Counted from the stretch's first letter, positions 1 through 9,216 are shown. The stretch: 64,000 nt of DNA from Phocaeicola sartorii JCM 17136 = DSM 21941 (GCF_000614185.1 NZ_BAKM01000003.1:124001-188000), one strand, 5' to 3'. Notes: generated from the letters alone by a model not told the origin. Numbers and translations are program-made.

Positions 1-197
1 CCTCCGACCGAAGCGTATCTCACAGCAGCCTCAGTCAAAGCCTGAGCTATTCCCTGCCCTTCCAGTTGTGGAGGGACTATTGTATGAAGGATATCTAGAA
101 CTCCGTTCTTTTCGTCATATTGCAAATAGGCGATTTGTCCCGATTCAAATACTTCAAAACGGTTTACTTTCTCGTCATGTATAACTGTATGTTCCAT
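1..197 (-). CDS. GNAT-family N-acetyltransferase, C-terminus off the window edge
   Basis: The reverse strand opens at an ATG (197-195) and stays open to the left edge, giving 65 codons that begin MEHTVIHDEKVNRFEV. The segment ILHTIVPPQLEGQGIAQALT carries the Q/E-G-x-G-x-A loop that binds acetyl-CoA in GNAT proteins, preceded by the usual beta-strand. The small size to this point and lack of an N-terminal extension match the short single-domain GCN5-related family (YjdJ type), usually 90-100 residues. The substrate cannot be told. It lies 61 bases beyond the end of the GH3 remnant, on the same strand. The 3' end is outside the window. Confidence 0.8.
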   Translation of the reverse strand, partial: MEHTVIHDEKVNRFEVFESGQIAYLQYDEKNGVLDILHTIVPPQLEGQGIAQALTEAAVRYASVG

Positions 198-258
198 TTT
201 ATAATGATTTTAATGTACGACTATTATGAATAAAAACAATAATAGAATGGAATTGTTT

Positions 259-412
259 TTACTCACAGACGAAATCTACCACAGAACACATGTCGGTTGA
301 CGAGGTTCCGATATAGACTTTAAACCTTCCAGAAACAACCGGTATCACCATAAAACTTCAAATCATCCATAGTTATAGAAGAAGTAATCACCTTTTCCTC
401 CGGATCGGAAAA
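259..412 (-). pseudogene. C-terminal remnant of a GH3 beta-glycosidase (fibronectin type III-like domain)
   Basis: Directly after the regulator stop codon (415-413) the minus strand continues as protein-like sequence: first DPEEKVITSSITMDDLKFYGD, then, one frame over, VVSGRFKVYIGTSSTDMCSVV, ending in a TAA at 261-259. The second piece matches the final strand of the GH3 C-terminal domain, where 'EPG-x-F-K-V-x-I-G-x-S-S' is typical; compare the tails of the two intact GH3 genes in this window. No start codon or upstream catalytic part is present. I infer that a deletion removed most of a GH3 gene and joined its last 50 or so codons to the end of the regulator. The internal frame change may be decay or a sequencing error. 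Confidence 0.6.
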
Positions 413-3400
413 TCATCCGTCCTCCTTACATTGATAAGCCGAAGGCAACATTCCAAATTCCTCCTTGAAATATTTACTGAAATACTTCGGATTATTAAAA
501 CCCACCTGATAGGCTATTTCTGAAATATTCTGTTGACTTTCACGGAGCAACCAGGCAGCCCGTTTCAAGCGGATAACACGAATAAACTCGATAGGAGTCT
601 TACCGGTAACAGCCAATAACTTCTTATACAAATGAACACGGCTCATCCCCAATTCCCTGCTTAACTCTTCTACAGACAAATCACTGCGTGCCATATTTTC
701 CTCCACATACTTCACAGCATGATCTATCAGTTTTTCATCCATCGAAGTAATGGCCACCTCACGCGCAATGGGATCAATAAGAACATGATCCCGAAGCGAA
801 TTCAATTTCTCTTCCGCATCCAAAGAGAATGACGCAGTCCCCTTCCTTCCGCCAGAAACAGCAGTCACGGCCTCCGGCAATTCCTCCGGTGGAACAATCT
901 GAGTTATTATCTCATTATCCTCCCCTTCAACCAATTGAATCACCGTTGCCCTTTGTGGAGCAATTGTTGAGATTGTTTCTATATTTCTTTCTTCCACAAT
1001 TTCTTCCGCATTATCGGATTCCAATCTTCGGATATCCTCCTCCAACCCCTCTATCGTTATTATATGATTTGATTCTTCTTCCGGCTCCGCCCCGGCATCA
1101 GGCGCCGCATGAGGCTCCGGAACTTGAAGTGTGGATACGTCTTCTACGAGGCTGCCTGCTACTTGTGCCTGTTCCGCCTCCGCTGGTTTACTACCGGAAC
1201 ATTTTACCGGAATGTGGACAACAAAGACACAACCTGCAGGAACATTGTCCATAACTTTCACCGTACCACCATGAAGCTTGACAAAATCACGTGCAATGGT
1301 CAGACCTATTCCGCTACCAGAAAGCTCTATGTCCGGATTATCCACTTGATAAAAACGTTCAAAAACCCGTTCTTTGTCTTCCTCGCTGATACCGACACCT
1401 GTATCGGCCACTCTGACCTCCAGCATTTCCTGAGATTCCTGTCCTTCCGCCAAACCGACAAACACGTCCACTCTTCCACCACTGCGGGTGAATTTAAAAG
1501 CATTAGGGAACAAATAGCGTCCCAACAACAATACAGCAACCGCCAAACATCCGTAAATAACATACGCCCAAACAGAAAGCCAGAAAGGAGGATAGACAAC
1601 AATCTTTAATGAAGCTTCTTCACCCCCGCCATATCCGTCACCATTTATCGCTTTCACTTTCAGCATATAGGTTCCGGGGGACAGATTGGTATAGGTTACT
1701 TCGCCATAGGCAGTGGTCAACCAACCATCATTGAAACCTTCCAGTTTATAGACATATTCCGTTTTCTCCGGCAAGATATAGTTGTCAGAAGCAAACTGCA
1801 CGCTGAACATATTCTGCTCATAGCTCAATTTTATCTGATCCACCTTATTCAAGACCTTATCCAAAATAATTCTGCCTTCATATTCCTTGCCCACCTTTAC
1901 TTCTTCATTGAACAAGAACAAGCGGGTAAACATCACCTTGGGACATTTTTTATTGTATTTAATATCATCCGGCCGGAAGCGATTAACACCATACAACCCT
2001 CCCATAACAATTTCTCCAGAAGACAGTTTTTTGATGGAACGCTGATTGAACCCACAATTCTGCAAACCATCTTTGTCATCATAAATATAATTACGAAAAG
2101 TATAACCTCCTGTTTTTGAATCTTCCGCAGGGATAATATTAGTAATTCCACGTGCAGTAGTCACCCATATATTTTTATGATCATCTTCCACTATTCCGGA
2201 AATGACAGGACTGGAAACTCCCTGCTCCACTCCTAATACAATCAGCTCATCCATTTGGGGATTATAAACATTCAGTCCCTTACGTGTGCCAATCCATAGC
2301 AATCCGCGACTATCTTCATACACCTGACTTATATGCTGGTCAGAAAAATATTCCTTACCGGATTTAGTACCTTTCAGACTAGCCACCTTTTTAGTCTCAA
2401 GATCCAGTTCCGAAAGCCCCTGATCTGTACCAATCCACAAAGAGCCTTCTTTCCCCATGCACAATGAAAAAACATCATCGGAAAGCAGACCGGCCGAACT
2501 TGTATTATAAGTGGTAAACAAACCGGTCTTAAGATCCAGGCTCTGTACTCCTCCACCAATGTGCCTATCCATATAGTCCCCTGTTTGTCTTCAGCCAAAG
2601 CGCATACATGATTGTGAGCTAAAGAATTTTGTTGTTCCGGCATATTTTTCTTATAACGAGTAACACGCCCGTTATCATAACAAATCAACCTTTTACCAAA
2701 GTGCCCATCCAGAGTTTACCATCATCAGTTTTCAAGATGCAGACAATGGCATCAGTGATGAGTTTATCCGTAGTATTCTGCGGGAAAGCACTCCGGCTGC
2801 CGGTTGCGGAATTCCAATAAATTACACCTGCATCGTTAGTCCCCAACCACACACAACCTTCTTTGTCCTCTTCAATGCAATTAATATTTCCTATGTGCTC
2901 TATCCCAAATTTAAAAGTACTCTCATTAAAATAAGAAACTCCTTTTTTATAAGTTCCCACCCACATCGTTTCACTGGAATCCTCGTATAGAGCCATCACT
3001 GTATTGTCTTGCAGGCTACGCTCATCATCCGTCTTGTTCAGCAAATGCCTCACTTCACCTGTTTTCTTATCCAATATATCAATACCCTCCTGATCCTTTC
3101 CTATCCATATACGCCCCTGCTTATCCTGTGCCACAGCGCGAACCCTATTACACGACCGGTACTTAGTCATATCCGCCAGCTGGGACAGCCACTTCTTTTG
3201 CTTTGGATTATAAACCCACATTCCAAACGGACTGTACATCCATATATCATTATCCCGGTCTACAAACAGAGTGAAGATTCCCTGTTTTTCAATTCCCAAT
3301 TCCCTGGTCAGATCATCCTGCTGCCATTTAATCTTATTCGTCTGGGAATCCAGACAAACAAGCCTGCCGGTATTATATACCAACAAGACTCCCTCCCCAC

Positions 3401-3944
3401 ATTCCTGAATGTCCGTAATATCACCTTCCGGCAACTGATGAGTCCCGAACCAAAGCGGATATAACAATTGTGATTCCGGCATGTAAAGACAGCAACCTTT
3501 TCCTTTTATATAGAACCACATATTTTTATAATGGTCTATATGCACCAGAGCAGGAGTTCCATCAATACCAGCTTCCCATAACCATTCATGCACATCCCTG
3601 TTGAACGTTTCCGACTCCGGGCTATAAATGGCGTAACCTGCACCGGTAAGAATCCATAAGTTTCCTTTATAATCTTCTTGTATGCTTTCGACATAGTTAT
3701 CAGGCAAAGAAGCAGGATCAGCATTATAGCTACGGAACAGAGTCATCCGATCCCCGTCATACCGATTCAGTCCGGAAGCTGTAGCAAACCACATAAATCC
3801 CTCGGAATCTTTAAATATATCAAGTATTTGATTGTTTGACAGACCCTCTTTCACCTCCAAATGTTTAAACATGAACCCGCTTGCATTCATCAGACAGGAA
3901 AAGCATAATAATGTAATGATCAAACAATGTTTTCTTATTCTCAT
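413..3944 (-). CDS. Hybrid two-component-like sensor/AraC regulator lacking its kinase core (two frameshifts)
   Basis: The protein starts with a signal-like hydrophobic segment (MRIRKHCLIITLLCFSCLMN), then a run of Reg_prop beta-propeller repeats with motifs such as 'D-x-x-G-x-x-W-I/M-G-T', a Y_Y_Y domain, one membrane segment (YVIYGCLAVAVLLLG), the second half of a HATPase_c domain (NAFKFT, DTGVGI, GSGIGLTIA), a long acidic linker, and a C-terminal AraC helix-turn-helix. In this family a periplasmic sugar sensor controls a polysaccharide locus. Here the membrane segment runs straight into NAFKFT, so HisKA with its phospho-histidine is absent, and no receiver domain with paired Asp and Lys is seen before the AraC part. 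Frameshifts lie near 2686 and 2571; three frames join cleanly as ...GTLVKG/CYDNGRVTRY.../DRHIGGGVQ. I chose the start at 3944 because it precedes the signal peptide. Confidence 0.8.
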
Positions 3945-4060
3945 AGATTTTAAAGGCTTATTATTTTTATTCCAATGCAAATGAAACAAAAAGCTTGATA
4001 ACAGACAAGCTAATATCTGCTTTTTTATCATTCGATACCCATAATATGTTTCATTTTTCC

Positions 4061-4068
4061 TATTTTTG
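4061..4068 (+). promoter_or_regulatory. Bacteroides -7 promoter box (TATTTTTG) immediately before the AlbA_2 gene
   Basis: TATTTTTG fits the TAnnTTTG consensus. The predicted transcription start falls at about 4072-4076, and the ATG is at 4077, so the mRNA would have almost no leader. No clear TTTG is seen at the -33 position. Confidence 0.5.
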
Positions 4069-4076
4069 CAATCGAA

Positions 4077-4724
4077 ATGAAGGCATTAACGGATACACAA
4101 TACATACGGCAGCTTGTCTCGGAGGGAGAACACTGTCATCAGGATTTTAAGTTCGAGATTTCGGATGCACGAAAAATAGCCCGCAGTCTTTCCGCATTCG
4201 CCAATACCGAGGGTGGCAGGCTGTTAATAGGGGTAAAGGATAATGGCAAAATAGCCGGAGTCCGCTCTGACGAAGAAATATATATGATAGAAGCGGCGGC
4301 AACCATGTATTGCCAGCCCAAGGTGGAACTGGAAACGAGGACTTATCAGGTAGAAGGAAAGACCGTATTGGAAGTACGAATCAACAAGGCGGCCTCCAAG
4401 CCTGTATATGCCATGGATGAAACCAATAAGCCATGGGCCTACATCCGCATCAAAGATGAAAACATATTGGCCACTCCCGTCCATCTGAGAATGTGGCAAC
4501 ACAGTAAAAAGCCAGAAGGAGTACTTGTAGCATTTACTGAAAGAGAGCAACGGTTACTGGATATCTTGAAAGAAAAAGAAAACCTTTCATTGAACCAATG
4601 TTGCAAACTTTGCCGGTTAAATCGCAAGACTGCTTGTGAACTATTAGCGGACTTTATCCGTTTTGGTCTGGTGGAACCTGTTTTCCACGGACATAAATTC
4701 TACTTTAAATTAAACAAGGAATAA
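4077..4724 (+). CDS. AlbA_2 (Schlafen-like) domain protein with C-terminal winged helix
   Basis: 215 residues. The N-terminal half carries the AlbA_2/Schlafen AAA_4 pattern: 'E...DFKFE', 'ARSLSAFANTEGGRLLIGVKDNG' region with the N-T-x-G-G-x-L-x-x-G-V motif, and 'G..RSDEE' following. The C-terminal part (about 150-210) looks like a winged helix (REQRLLDILKEKENLSLNQ, NRKTACELLADFIRFGLVEP). Members of this family are often annotated as putative transcriptional regulators or nucleotide-binding proteins; the precise role is unknown. It ends only 5 bases before the alanine symporter gene, so the two are probably co-transcribed. The gene is divergent from the sensor-regulator. Family assignment is firm, function is not. 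Confidence 0.82.
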   Translation: MKALTDTQYIRQLVSEGEHCHQDFKFEISDARKIARSLSAFANTEGGRLLIGVKDNGKIAGVRSDEEIYMIEAAATMYCQPKVELETRTYQVEGKTVLEVRINKAASKPVYAMDETNKPWAYIRIKDENILATPVHLRMWQHSKKPEGVLVAFTEREQRLLDILKEKENLSLNQCCKLCRLNRKTACELLADFIRFGLVEPVFHGHKFYFKLNKE

Positions 4725-4729
4725 ATAAA

Positions 4730-6130
4730 ATGGATATACTGACCCAATTTACCGGCATTGTGAATGATGTACTTTGGACTTACGTTCTGGTTATCATGCT
4801 GTTGGGATGTGCATTTTGGTTTACTCTTAAAACAAAATGCGTACAATTCCGCATGATAGGCGAAATGGTACGTTTGCTAGGTGATTCTACCGGCAAGGCG
4901 GAAGGTCGCGAACATCACATTTCCTCTTTTCAAGCTTTTGCTGTCTCCATAGCCAGCCGCGTGGGGACAGGCAATTTGGCAGGAGTCGCCACGGCTATTA
5001 CTTTGGGTGGTCCGGGTGCGGTTTTCTGGATGTGGGTAATCGCTCTTTTGGGTGCCAGCAGCGCTTTTATTGAGTCCACGCTGGCCCAATTATATAAAGT
5101 ACACGGACATAATTCTTTTGTTGGCGGTCCGGCTTACTACATGAAAAAAGGATTAAAACAGCCGTGGATGGGAATCTTGTTTGCATTTATGCTTATCTTC
5201 ACTTTCGGATTCGCTTTTAATTCCGTACAAAGTAATACCATTTGCGCCGCCTTCGAGGAAGCATTCAATATATCTCCCACCTTAATGGGAGCGATACTGA
5301 CCTTGCTCACATTAGCCATCATCTTCGGAGGTATTCAGCGTATCGCTAAAGTTAGTAGCGTTATTGTTCCTGTCATGGCATTGGGATATATCTTTTTAGC
5401 CCTTTTCATCGTAATTATGAACGTAAAGCATTTACCGGAAGTTATTGAATTGATTATAGCGAATGCCTTCGGTTGGGAACAGGCATTAGGCGGAGGTACA
5501 GGCATAGCATTAATGCAAGGAATCAAACGCGGATTGTTCAGCAACGAAGCCGGTATGGGTTCCGCGCCTAATGTGGCGGCAAGTGCCGATGTCACTCATC
5601 CTGTAAAACAAGGGTTAATTCAAGCATTGGGAGTCTTTACCGATACGCTTGTTATATGCACCTGCACGGCTTTCATCATTCTTTTTAGCGGATTGGCCTC
5701 TACCGGAGAAGCCAACGGAATAAAACTTACCCAAATGGCGCTGAATAATGAAATAGGCAATATCGGGACTATTTATGTAGCGGTGGCGATTCTGTTTTTC
5801 GCCTATAGCAGCATCTTAGGAAATTATTATTACGGTGAAGCCAATGTTCGTTACATTACCCGTCAGAAATGGGCCCTTCCCGTTTATCGTGTATCAGTGG
5901 GAGGCATGGTTATGTTCGGAGCATTGGCCAGTCTGGATCTGGCATGGAGTCTGGCCGATATGGCAATGGGATTTATGACCATCTGCAACCTGATAGCCAT
6001 AACCTTACTAGGAAAATACGCATTCCGTCTATTGGAAGACTACCGGATTCAGAAACGCAACGGTATCAAGAATCCTGTTTTTACCAAAGGCCAAATGAAG
6101 GACATTGAAAATGATTTGGAATGCTGGTAA
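4730..6130 (+). CDS. AGCS-family sodium:alanine/glycine symporter
   Basis: 466 residues, close to the usual length for the alanine/glycine:cation symporter family (AlsT/DagA). About ten hydrophobic segments are visible. Family signatures are present: 'FQAFAVSIASRVGTGNLAGVATAI' region near residues 65-90, 'GGPGAVFWMWV', 'GGPAYYM', and the central 'KRGLFSNEAGMGSAPNVAA' motif. The protein sits in the inner membrane and imports alanine or glycine with sodium; the exact substrate is inferred from the family. It follows the AlbA_2 gene by 5 bases. The reading frame is intact. Confidence 0.92.
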   Translation: MDILTQFTGIVNDVLWTYVLVIMLLGCAFWFTLKTKCVQFRMIGEMVRLLGDSTGKAEGREHHISSFQAFAVSIASRVGTGNLAGVATAITLGGPGAVFWMWVIALLGASSAFIESTLAQLYKVHGHNSFVGGPAYYMKKGLKQPWMGILFAFMLIFTFGFAFNSVQSNTICAAFEEAFNISPTLMGAILTLLTLAIIFGGIQRIAKVSSVIVPVMALGYIFLALFIVIMNVKHLPEVIELIIANAFGWEQALGGGTGIALMQGIKRGLFSNEAGMGSAPNVAASADVTHPVKQGLIQALGVFTDTLVICTCTAFIILFSGLASTGEANGIKLTQMALNNEIGNIGTIYVAVAILFFAYSSILGNYYYGEANVRYITRQKWALPVYRVSVGGMVMFGALASLDLAWSLADMAMGFMTICNLIAITLLGKYAFRLLEDYRIQKRNGIKNPVFTKGQMKDIENDLECW

Positions 6131-6230
6131 CACAAAGCAATCATACCAAAATCCGGCATCAACCATTCTATAATCATGATAAATAGTGAAACAAAAGAAA
6201 TTTAATCAAAAATGTTTCAGTTTTTATCGT

Positions 6231-6238
6231 TATCTTTG
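6231..6238 (+). promoter_or_regulatory. -7 promoter box TATCTTTG
   Basis: An exact TAnnTTTG match 31 bases before the ATG at 6270. Its position shows that the longer upstream in-frame start at 6186 is not used, since that start would lie before the promoter. Confidence 0.6.
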
Positions 6239-6269
6239 CAAGCAAGAAAACAATATAATTAAGAGCACA

Positions 6270-6896
6270 ATGAGCATATTTTCAAAATTATTCGGTAAAA
6301 AACAGACGGAAGAAGAAGAAACAAGCCGTGTAGGCGGTATGGAGGACTTCATGACACTGATCCGTGTATATTATCAGTCTGTAATGGCCTGCAACATAGG
6401 TATAACCAATATTAATTTTCTGCCGGATATGGCAGTTTTCAAGCGTACCCTCAAAATACCGACTCAGAACAACAAGTTGGGAATTGCTGAAAAATCACGC
6501 TGTAAAAAGATGTTGGCAGAACTTTATGGTTTGAGTGACGACTTCTTTAAAGAAATTGACGGCTCTATAAAAAAGAACTGCAAGAATGTGAATGACGTCA
6601 AAACTTATCTTTTTATGTTCCAGGGATTCAGCAATGACTTGATGATGCTGATAGGCAATTTGATGCAATGGAAATTCCGCATGCCCAGCGTGATGAAGAA
6701 AATGTTGCGCAACATGACCGAGAAGACAATTCATGACATCATGACCAAGTCCGACTGGAAAGACGAAAGCGTGCACAAGACCTGCGTTGCCATTCGTAAA
6801 TACAAACAAACCTTGGGATATTCTGAAAGTTGGATGACGGAATATGTCTATAACATCGTATTACTGGCTAAAAAAGAGCCAAAGCCGAAAGAATAA
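6270..6896 (+). CDS. Conserved hypothetical protein (unrecognised family)
   Basis: 208 residues from the ATG at 6270, chosen because a good -7 box (6231-6238) sits between it and the upstream in-frame start at 6186. The N-terminus MSIFSKLFGKKQTEEEE looks amphipathic and then strongly charged, as in small membrane-associated cytoplasmic proteins. No signal peptide or transmembrane helix follows. The rest appears helical and basic, with many Lys and Met (MMLIGNLMQWKF, MKKMLRNMTEKTIHDIM). I do not recognise a family. It stands 15 bases before the glycosylase gene and may be co-transcribed with it. Confidence 0.7.
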   Translation: MSIFSKLFGKKQTEEEETSRVGGMEDFMTLIRVYYQSVMACNIGITNINFLPDMAVFKRTLKIPTQNNKLGIAEKSRCKKMLAELYGLSDDFFKEIDGSIKKNCKNVNDVKTYLFMFQGFSNDLMMLIGNLMQWKFRMPSVMKKMLRNMTEKTIHDIMTKSDWKDESVHKTCVAIRKYKQTLGYSESWMTEYVYNIVLLAKKEPKPKE

Positions 6897-6911
6897 ACCA
6901 CCAAAGCTTTT

Positions 6912-7495
6912 ATGAACTCCTTATTAAATATAGAAGAACATCCATTGGAGCCTTTTTTGCCGCTAACGCCAAACTACTGATGTTAGGCAGTTTCCCTCCG
7001 CAGAAGAAACGATGGAGTATGGACTTTTTTTACCCCAATCTGCAAAATGACATGTGGCGTATCTTTGGAATAATCTTTTTCCAAAACAAGGAGCATTTCA
7101 TGAACCCTGACAAGAAGGTGTTTGACAAGGAACGTATTATTGACTTTTTACATAAGAAAGGTATCGCACTTTATGATACCGCCTCAGCCATCCGCCGTTT
7201 ACAGGACAATGCCTCAGACAAATTTCTGGAAGTTGTAGAACAGACAGATATCAGTTTGCTGCTGAAACAAATTCCAATGTGCAAGGCAATTGTAACCACT
7301 GGACAAAAAGCGACGGATATCATTCGCGAACAAATAAAAGTGAAAGAACCCGCTGTAGGAACCAGTGAACCTTTCGAGTTCGAAGACCGGATAATGCGAC
7401 TATACAGAATGCCTTCTTCAAGCCGGGCCTACCCGTTGGCACTGGAAAAAAAGTCGGATGCTTACCGTTTCATGTTCAATGAGTTAGGCTACTAG
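6912..7495 (+). CDS. Uracil-DNA-glycosylase-family protein (one frameshift near the N-terminus)
   Basis: The start MNSLLNIEEHPLEPFLP lies at 6912 and runs into a stop after 18 codons, but the next frame takes up at once as AANAKLLMLGSFPPQKKRWS, so one base is missing near 6953-6965, next to a run of six T. Joined, the protein is about 194 residues. 'LMLGSFPP' followed by 'DFFYPNLQNDMWRIFG' matches the substrate-pocket motif of the SMUG/MUG-like uracil-DNA glycosylase superfamily, and 'AIVTTGQKATDII' fits the later strand. The predicted role is removal of uracil or related damaged bases from DNA. Neighbouring genes do not help to assign it. Confidence 0.72.
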
Positions 7496-7528
7496 ACGAA
7501 TAAAGAACAATATTTTTTCATAAATAGG

Positions 7529-7559
7529 TTTGTATATTCAAAATATTACACTACCTTTG
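7529..7559 (+). promoter_or_regulatory. Promoter of tRNA-Trp
   Basis: TTTG at 7529-7532 and TACCTTTG at 7552-7559 are separated by 19 bases, the ideal Bacteroides arrangement. The tRNA begins 12 bases after the -7 box. Confidence 0.7.
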
Positions 7560-7570
7560 CAGCCGCAAAC

Positions 7571-7643
7571 ACGGGAGTAGCTCAGTTGGTAGAGCACCGG
7601 TCTCCAAAACCGGGTGTCGGGAGTTCGAGCCTCTCCTCCCGTG
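7571..7643 (+). tRNA. trnW: tRNA-Trp (anticodon CCA)
   Basis: A full cloverleaf can be drawn: acceptor stem ACGGGAG with CTCCCGT, D-arm GCTC...GAGC, anticodon stem CCGGT with ACCGG around loop CTCCAAA (anticodon CCA at 7604-7606), and T-arm with GTTCGAGCC. The discriminator base is G, as expected for tryptophan. The 3' CCA is not encoded (GCAA follows), so it must be added after transcription. Confidence 0.95.
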
Positions 7644-7644
7644 C

Positions 7645-7694
7645 AAAAAGAAAAGTCATTCAATGCTACGGCATCCAATGACTTTTCTTTTTTT
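7645..7694 (+). terminator. Strong intrinsic terminator after tRNA-Trp, probably bidirectional
   Basis: AAAAAGAAAAGTCATT pairs with AATGACTTTTCTTTTT across a 15-16 base loop, with a T run on the right and an A run on the left. It can stop transcription from the tRNA and from queE, which ends at 7710 on the opposite strand. Confidence 0.8.
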
Positions 7695-7709
7695 ATATCT
7701 TCTGCTTTC

Positions 7710-8255
7710 CTAAGGAATTTGCAATAGTTTATGAGTCTGCAAGCTCAACCGCCATTCGGGATGCTGCAAAATGTAAGCAATCACTTCACCGGTATTAGAG
7801 CAAGAACAAGGCTGCAGGAAATAATGACCGGCAGGCAGATCCAGATAAGGGGAAACATCTTGCCCCACATAAACCACCTTTACCTCATCCATACGGTCTA
7901 ATTTTAGTTCCGCCCCTTCTTTAGGGGAGCAAGTGACCCAATCTATATTTTCGGGCAACAGGCAAGTGCCGTTTGTTTCAATACAAACATACTTCCCTTC
8001 CTGATGCAAGGCGTCAACCAATCTTTCATCAATCCACAATCCGGGCTCACCACCAGTCAATATCACAACCCGGGCCGGATACTTTATCACTTCCCTCACA
8101 ATATCCTCATCGCTCATCCATGTTCCCTCCTCATGCCGGGTATCGCAAAAAGAACATTTCAAATTGCATCCGGAGAAACGCACAAAAACAGCAGGCATAC
8201 CGGTATGGTAACCTTCCCCCTGCAAACTATAAAATATTTCATTAATCTTTCTCAT
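7710..8255 (-). CDS. queE: 7-carboxy-7-deazaguanine synthase
   Basis: 181 residues from the ATG at 8255 (MRKINEIFYSLQGEG). This start was chosen over an upstream in-frame Met at 8369 because 'I-N-E-I-F-x-S-x-Q-G-E-G' is the conserved N-terminus of the family. The radical SAM cluster appears as CNLKCSFCD (the CxxxCxxC-type motif with QueE spacing), followed by 'VILTGGEPGL' for SAM binding and 'IETNGT'. The enzyme converts 6-carboxytetrahydropterin to 7-carboxy-7-deazaguanine on the way to queuosine. It overlaps the end of queD by 14 bases, so the two are translationally linked. Confidence 0.95.
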   Translation of the reverse strand: MRKINEIFYSLQGEGYHTGMPAVFVRFSGCNLKCSFCDTRHEEGTWMSDEDIVREVIKYPARVVILTGGEPGLWIDERLVDALHQEGKYVCIETNGTCLLPENIDWVTCSPKEGAELKLDRMDEVKVVYVGQDVSPYLDLPAGHYFLQPCSCSNTGEVIAYILQHPEWRLSLQTHKLLQIP

Positions 8256-8574
8256 AGATAACGGTATTTCCTTCCGACTCACGGACTTCAACTTTGAAAC
8301 AAGCAGGGACCTGCTCACATACCCAGCGCGCAATATTTTCTGCTGTAGGATTAAAAGGAACGACTTCATTTAAATTCTGATGATCCAAACGCCCCATCAC
8401 AGCTTCCTTGATATGCGTAAAATCCACCACCATACCATCCTCATTCAACACTTCGGAACGGCAATAGACGGTAATAATCCAATTGTGACCGTGCAAATTC
8501 TCACATTTACTTTCATACGACAGCTTCAAGCTATGAGAAGCTGAAATTTCCATTCGTTTAATTACTGTATACAT
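8242..8574 (-). CDS. queD: 6-carboxy-5,6,7,8-tetrahydropterin synthase
   Basis: About 110 residues beginning MYTVIKRMEISASHSL; a start three codons upstream (8583, MNVMYTV) is equally possible. The zinc-binding histidines are in 'SASHSL' and 'CENLHGHNW', the catalytic Cys is the one in 'ESKCENLHGH', and 'DHQNLNEV' and a late Glu complete the family pattern. The enzyme makes 6-carboxytetrahydropterin from dihydroneopterin triphosphate, the substrate of the overlapping queE product. Small size and order match the queuosine pathway in Bacteroidota. Confidence 0.95.
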   Translation of the reverse strand: MYTVIKRMEISASHSLKLSYESKCENLHGHNWIITVYCRSEVLNEDGMVVDFTHIKEAVMGRLDHQNLNEVVPFNPTAENIARWVCEQVPACFKVEVRESEGNTVIYEKD

Positions 8575-8697
8575 AACATTCAATTATAAATAAGAAAGAA
8601 TTCACACCTGATGTCACCTCGGTGTTACAGAGCACAAAGATACACCATAAAAAAAGAATAATATAAAAAGGACACAGCATTTTTTCGTTTTTTGGTC

Positions 8698-8705
8698 TAT
8701 ATTTG
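8698..8705 (+). promoter_or_regulatory. -7 promoter box TATATTTG just before the DUF454 gene
   Basis: An exact TAnnTTTG match that ends 5 bases before the ATG at 8711, so transcription would start at or next to the start codon. Confidence 0.5.
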
Positions 8706-8710
8706 CATCC

Positions 8711-9100
8711 ATGAAAGCACTATATACTGTTATAGGAACAATATCACTCATACTAGGCATTATCGGCATATTTCTTCCTTTACTGCCTACCACCCCCTTT
8801 TTATTACTGACAGCCGCCATGTATTTCCGCAGTTCACCACGCCTGTATCATTGGCTCATCCGACAAAGATACCTAGGAAGCTATATCCGCAATTTCCGCG
8901 AGCATAAAGCAATTCCTTTACACGCCAAGATCGTTTCCGTATCATTAATATGGATCACCCTAAGCTATTGCGCCATCTGGATAGCCCCCTACATCTGGGC
9001 AAGAATCCTGTTCCTGATCATTGCCACCGGCACCACCCGTCACATCTTATCCTATAAAACATTAAAGCGGCAAACGCCTTCCGACAGACACGCGCGGTAA
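8711..9100 (+). CDS. DUF454 / YbaN-family inner-membrane protein
   Basis: 129 residues. The N-terminal segment (IGTISLILGIIGIFLPLLPTTPFLLLTAA) forms two closely spaced membrane helices containing the 'G-x-x-G-x-x-L-P-L-L-P-T-T-P-F' signature of DUF454. It is followed by the 'F.RSSPRLYHWL' stretch and 'AIPLHAKI', then a second hydrophobic pair (SLIWITLSYCAIWIAP, ILFLIIATGTTRHIL). The family is widespread in bacteria, and its function is not established. It is divergent from queD and carries its own promoter. Confidence 0.88.
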   Translation: MKALYTVIGTISLILGIIGIFLPLLPTTPFLLLTAAMYFRSSPRLYHWLIRQRYLGSYIRNFREHKAIPLHAKIVSVSLIWITLSYCAIWIAPYIWARILFLIIATGTTRHILSYKTLKRQTPSDRHAR

Positions 9101-9216
9101 AAAAATCACATCCGGACAGCCACGGGAAAAACAGCTAATAAAGACATTAAAAAAGTTTTTTAAACGATAAACGATAAATTTAGGACGAAATATTTTCGTG
9201 TTTGCTTCCAATCCTT

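Noticed and set aside
6186..6269. Upstream in-frame start (MKQKKFNQ...) of the hypothetical protein
   Set aside because: A consensus -7 box lies within this stretch, so the ATG at 6270 is the better start.
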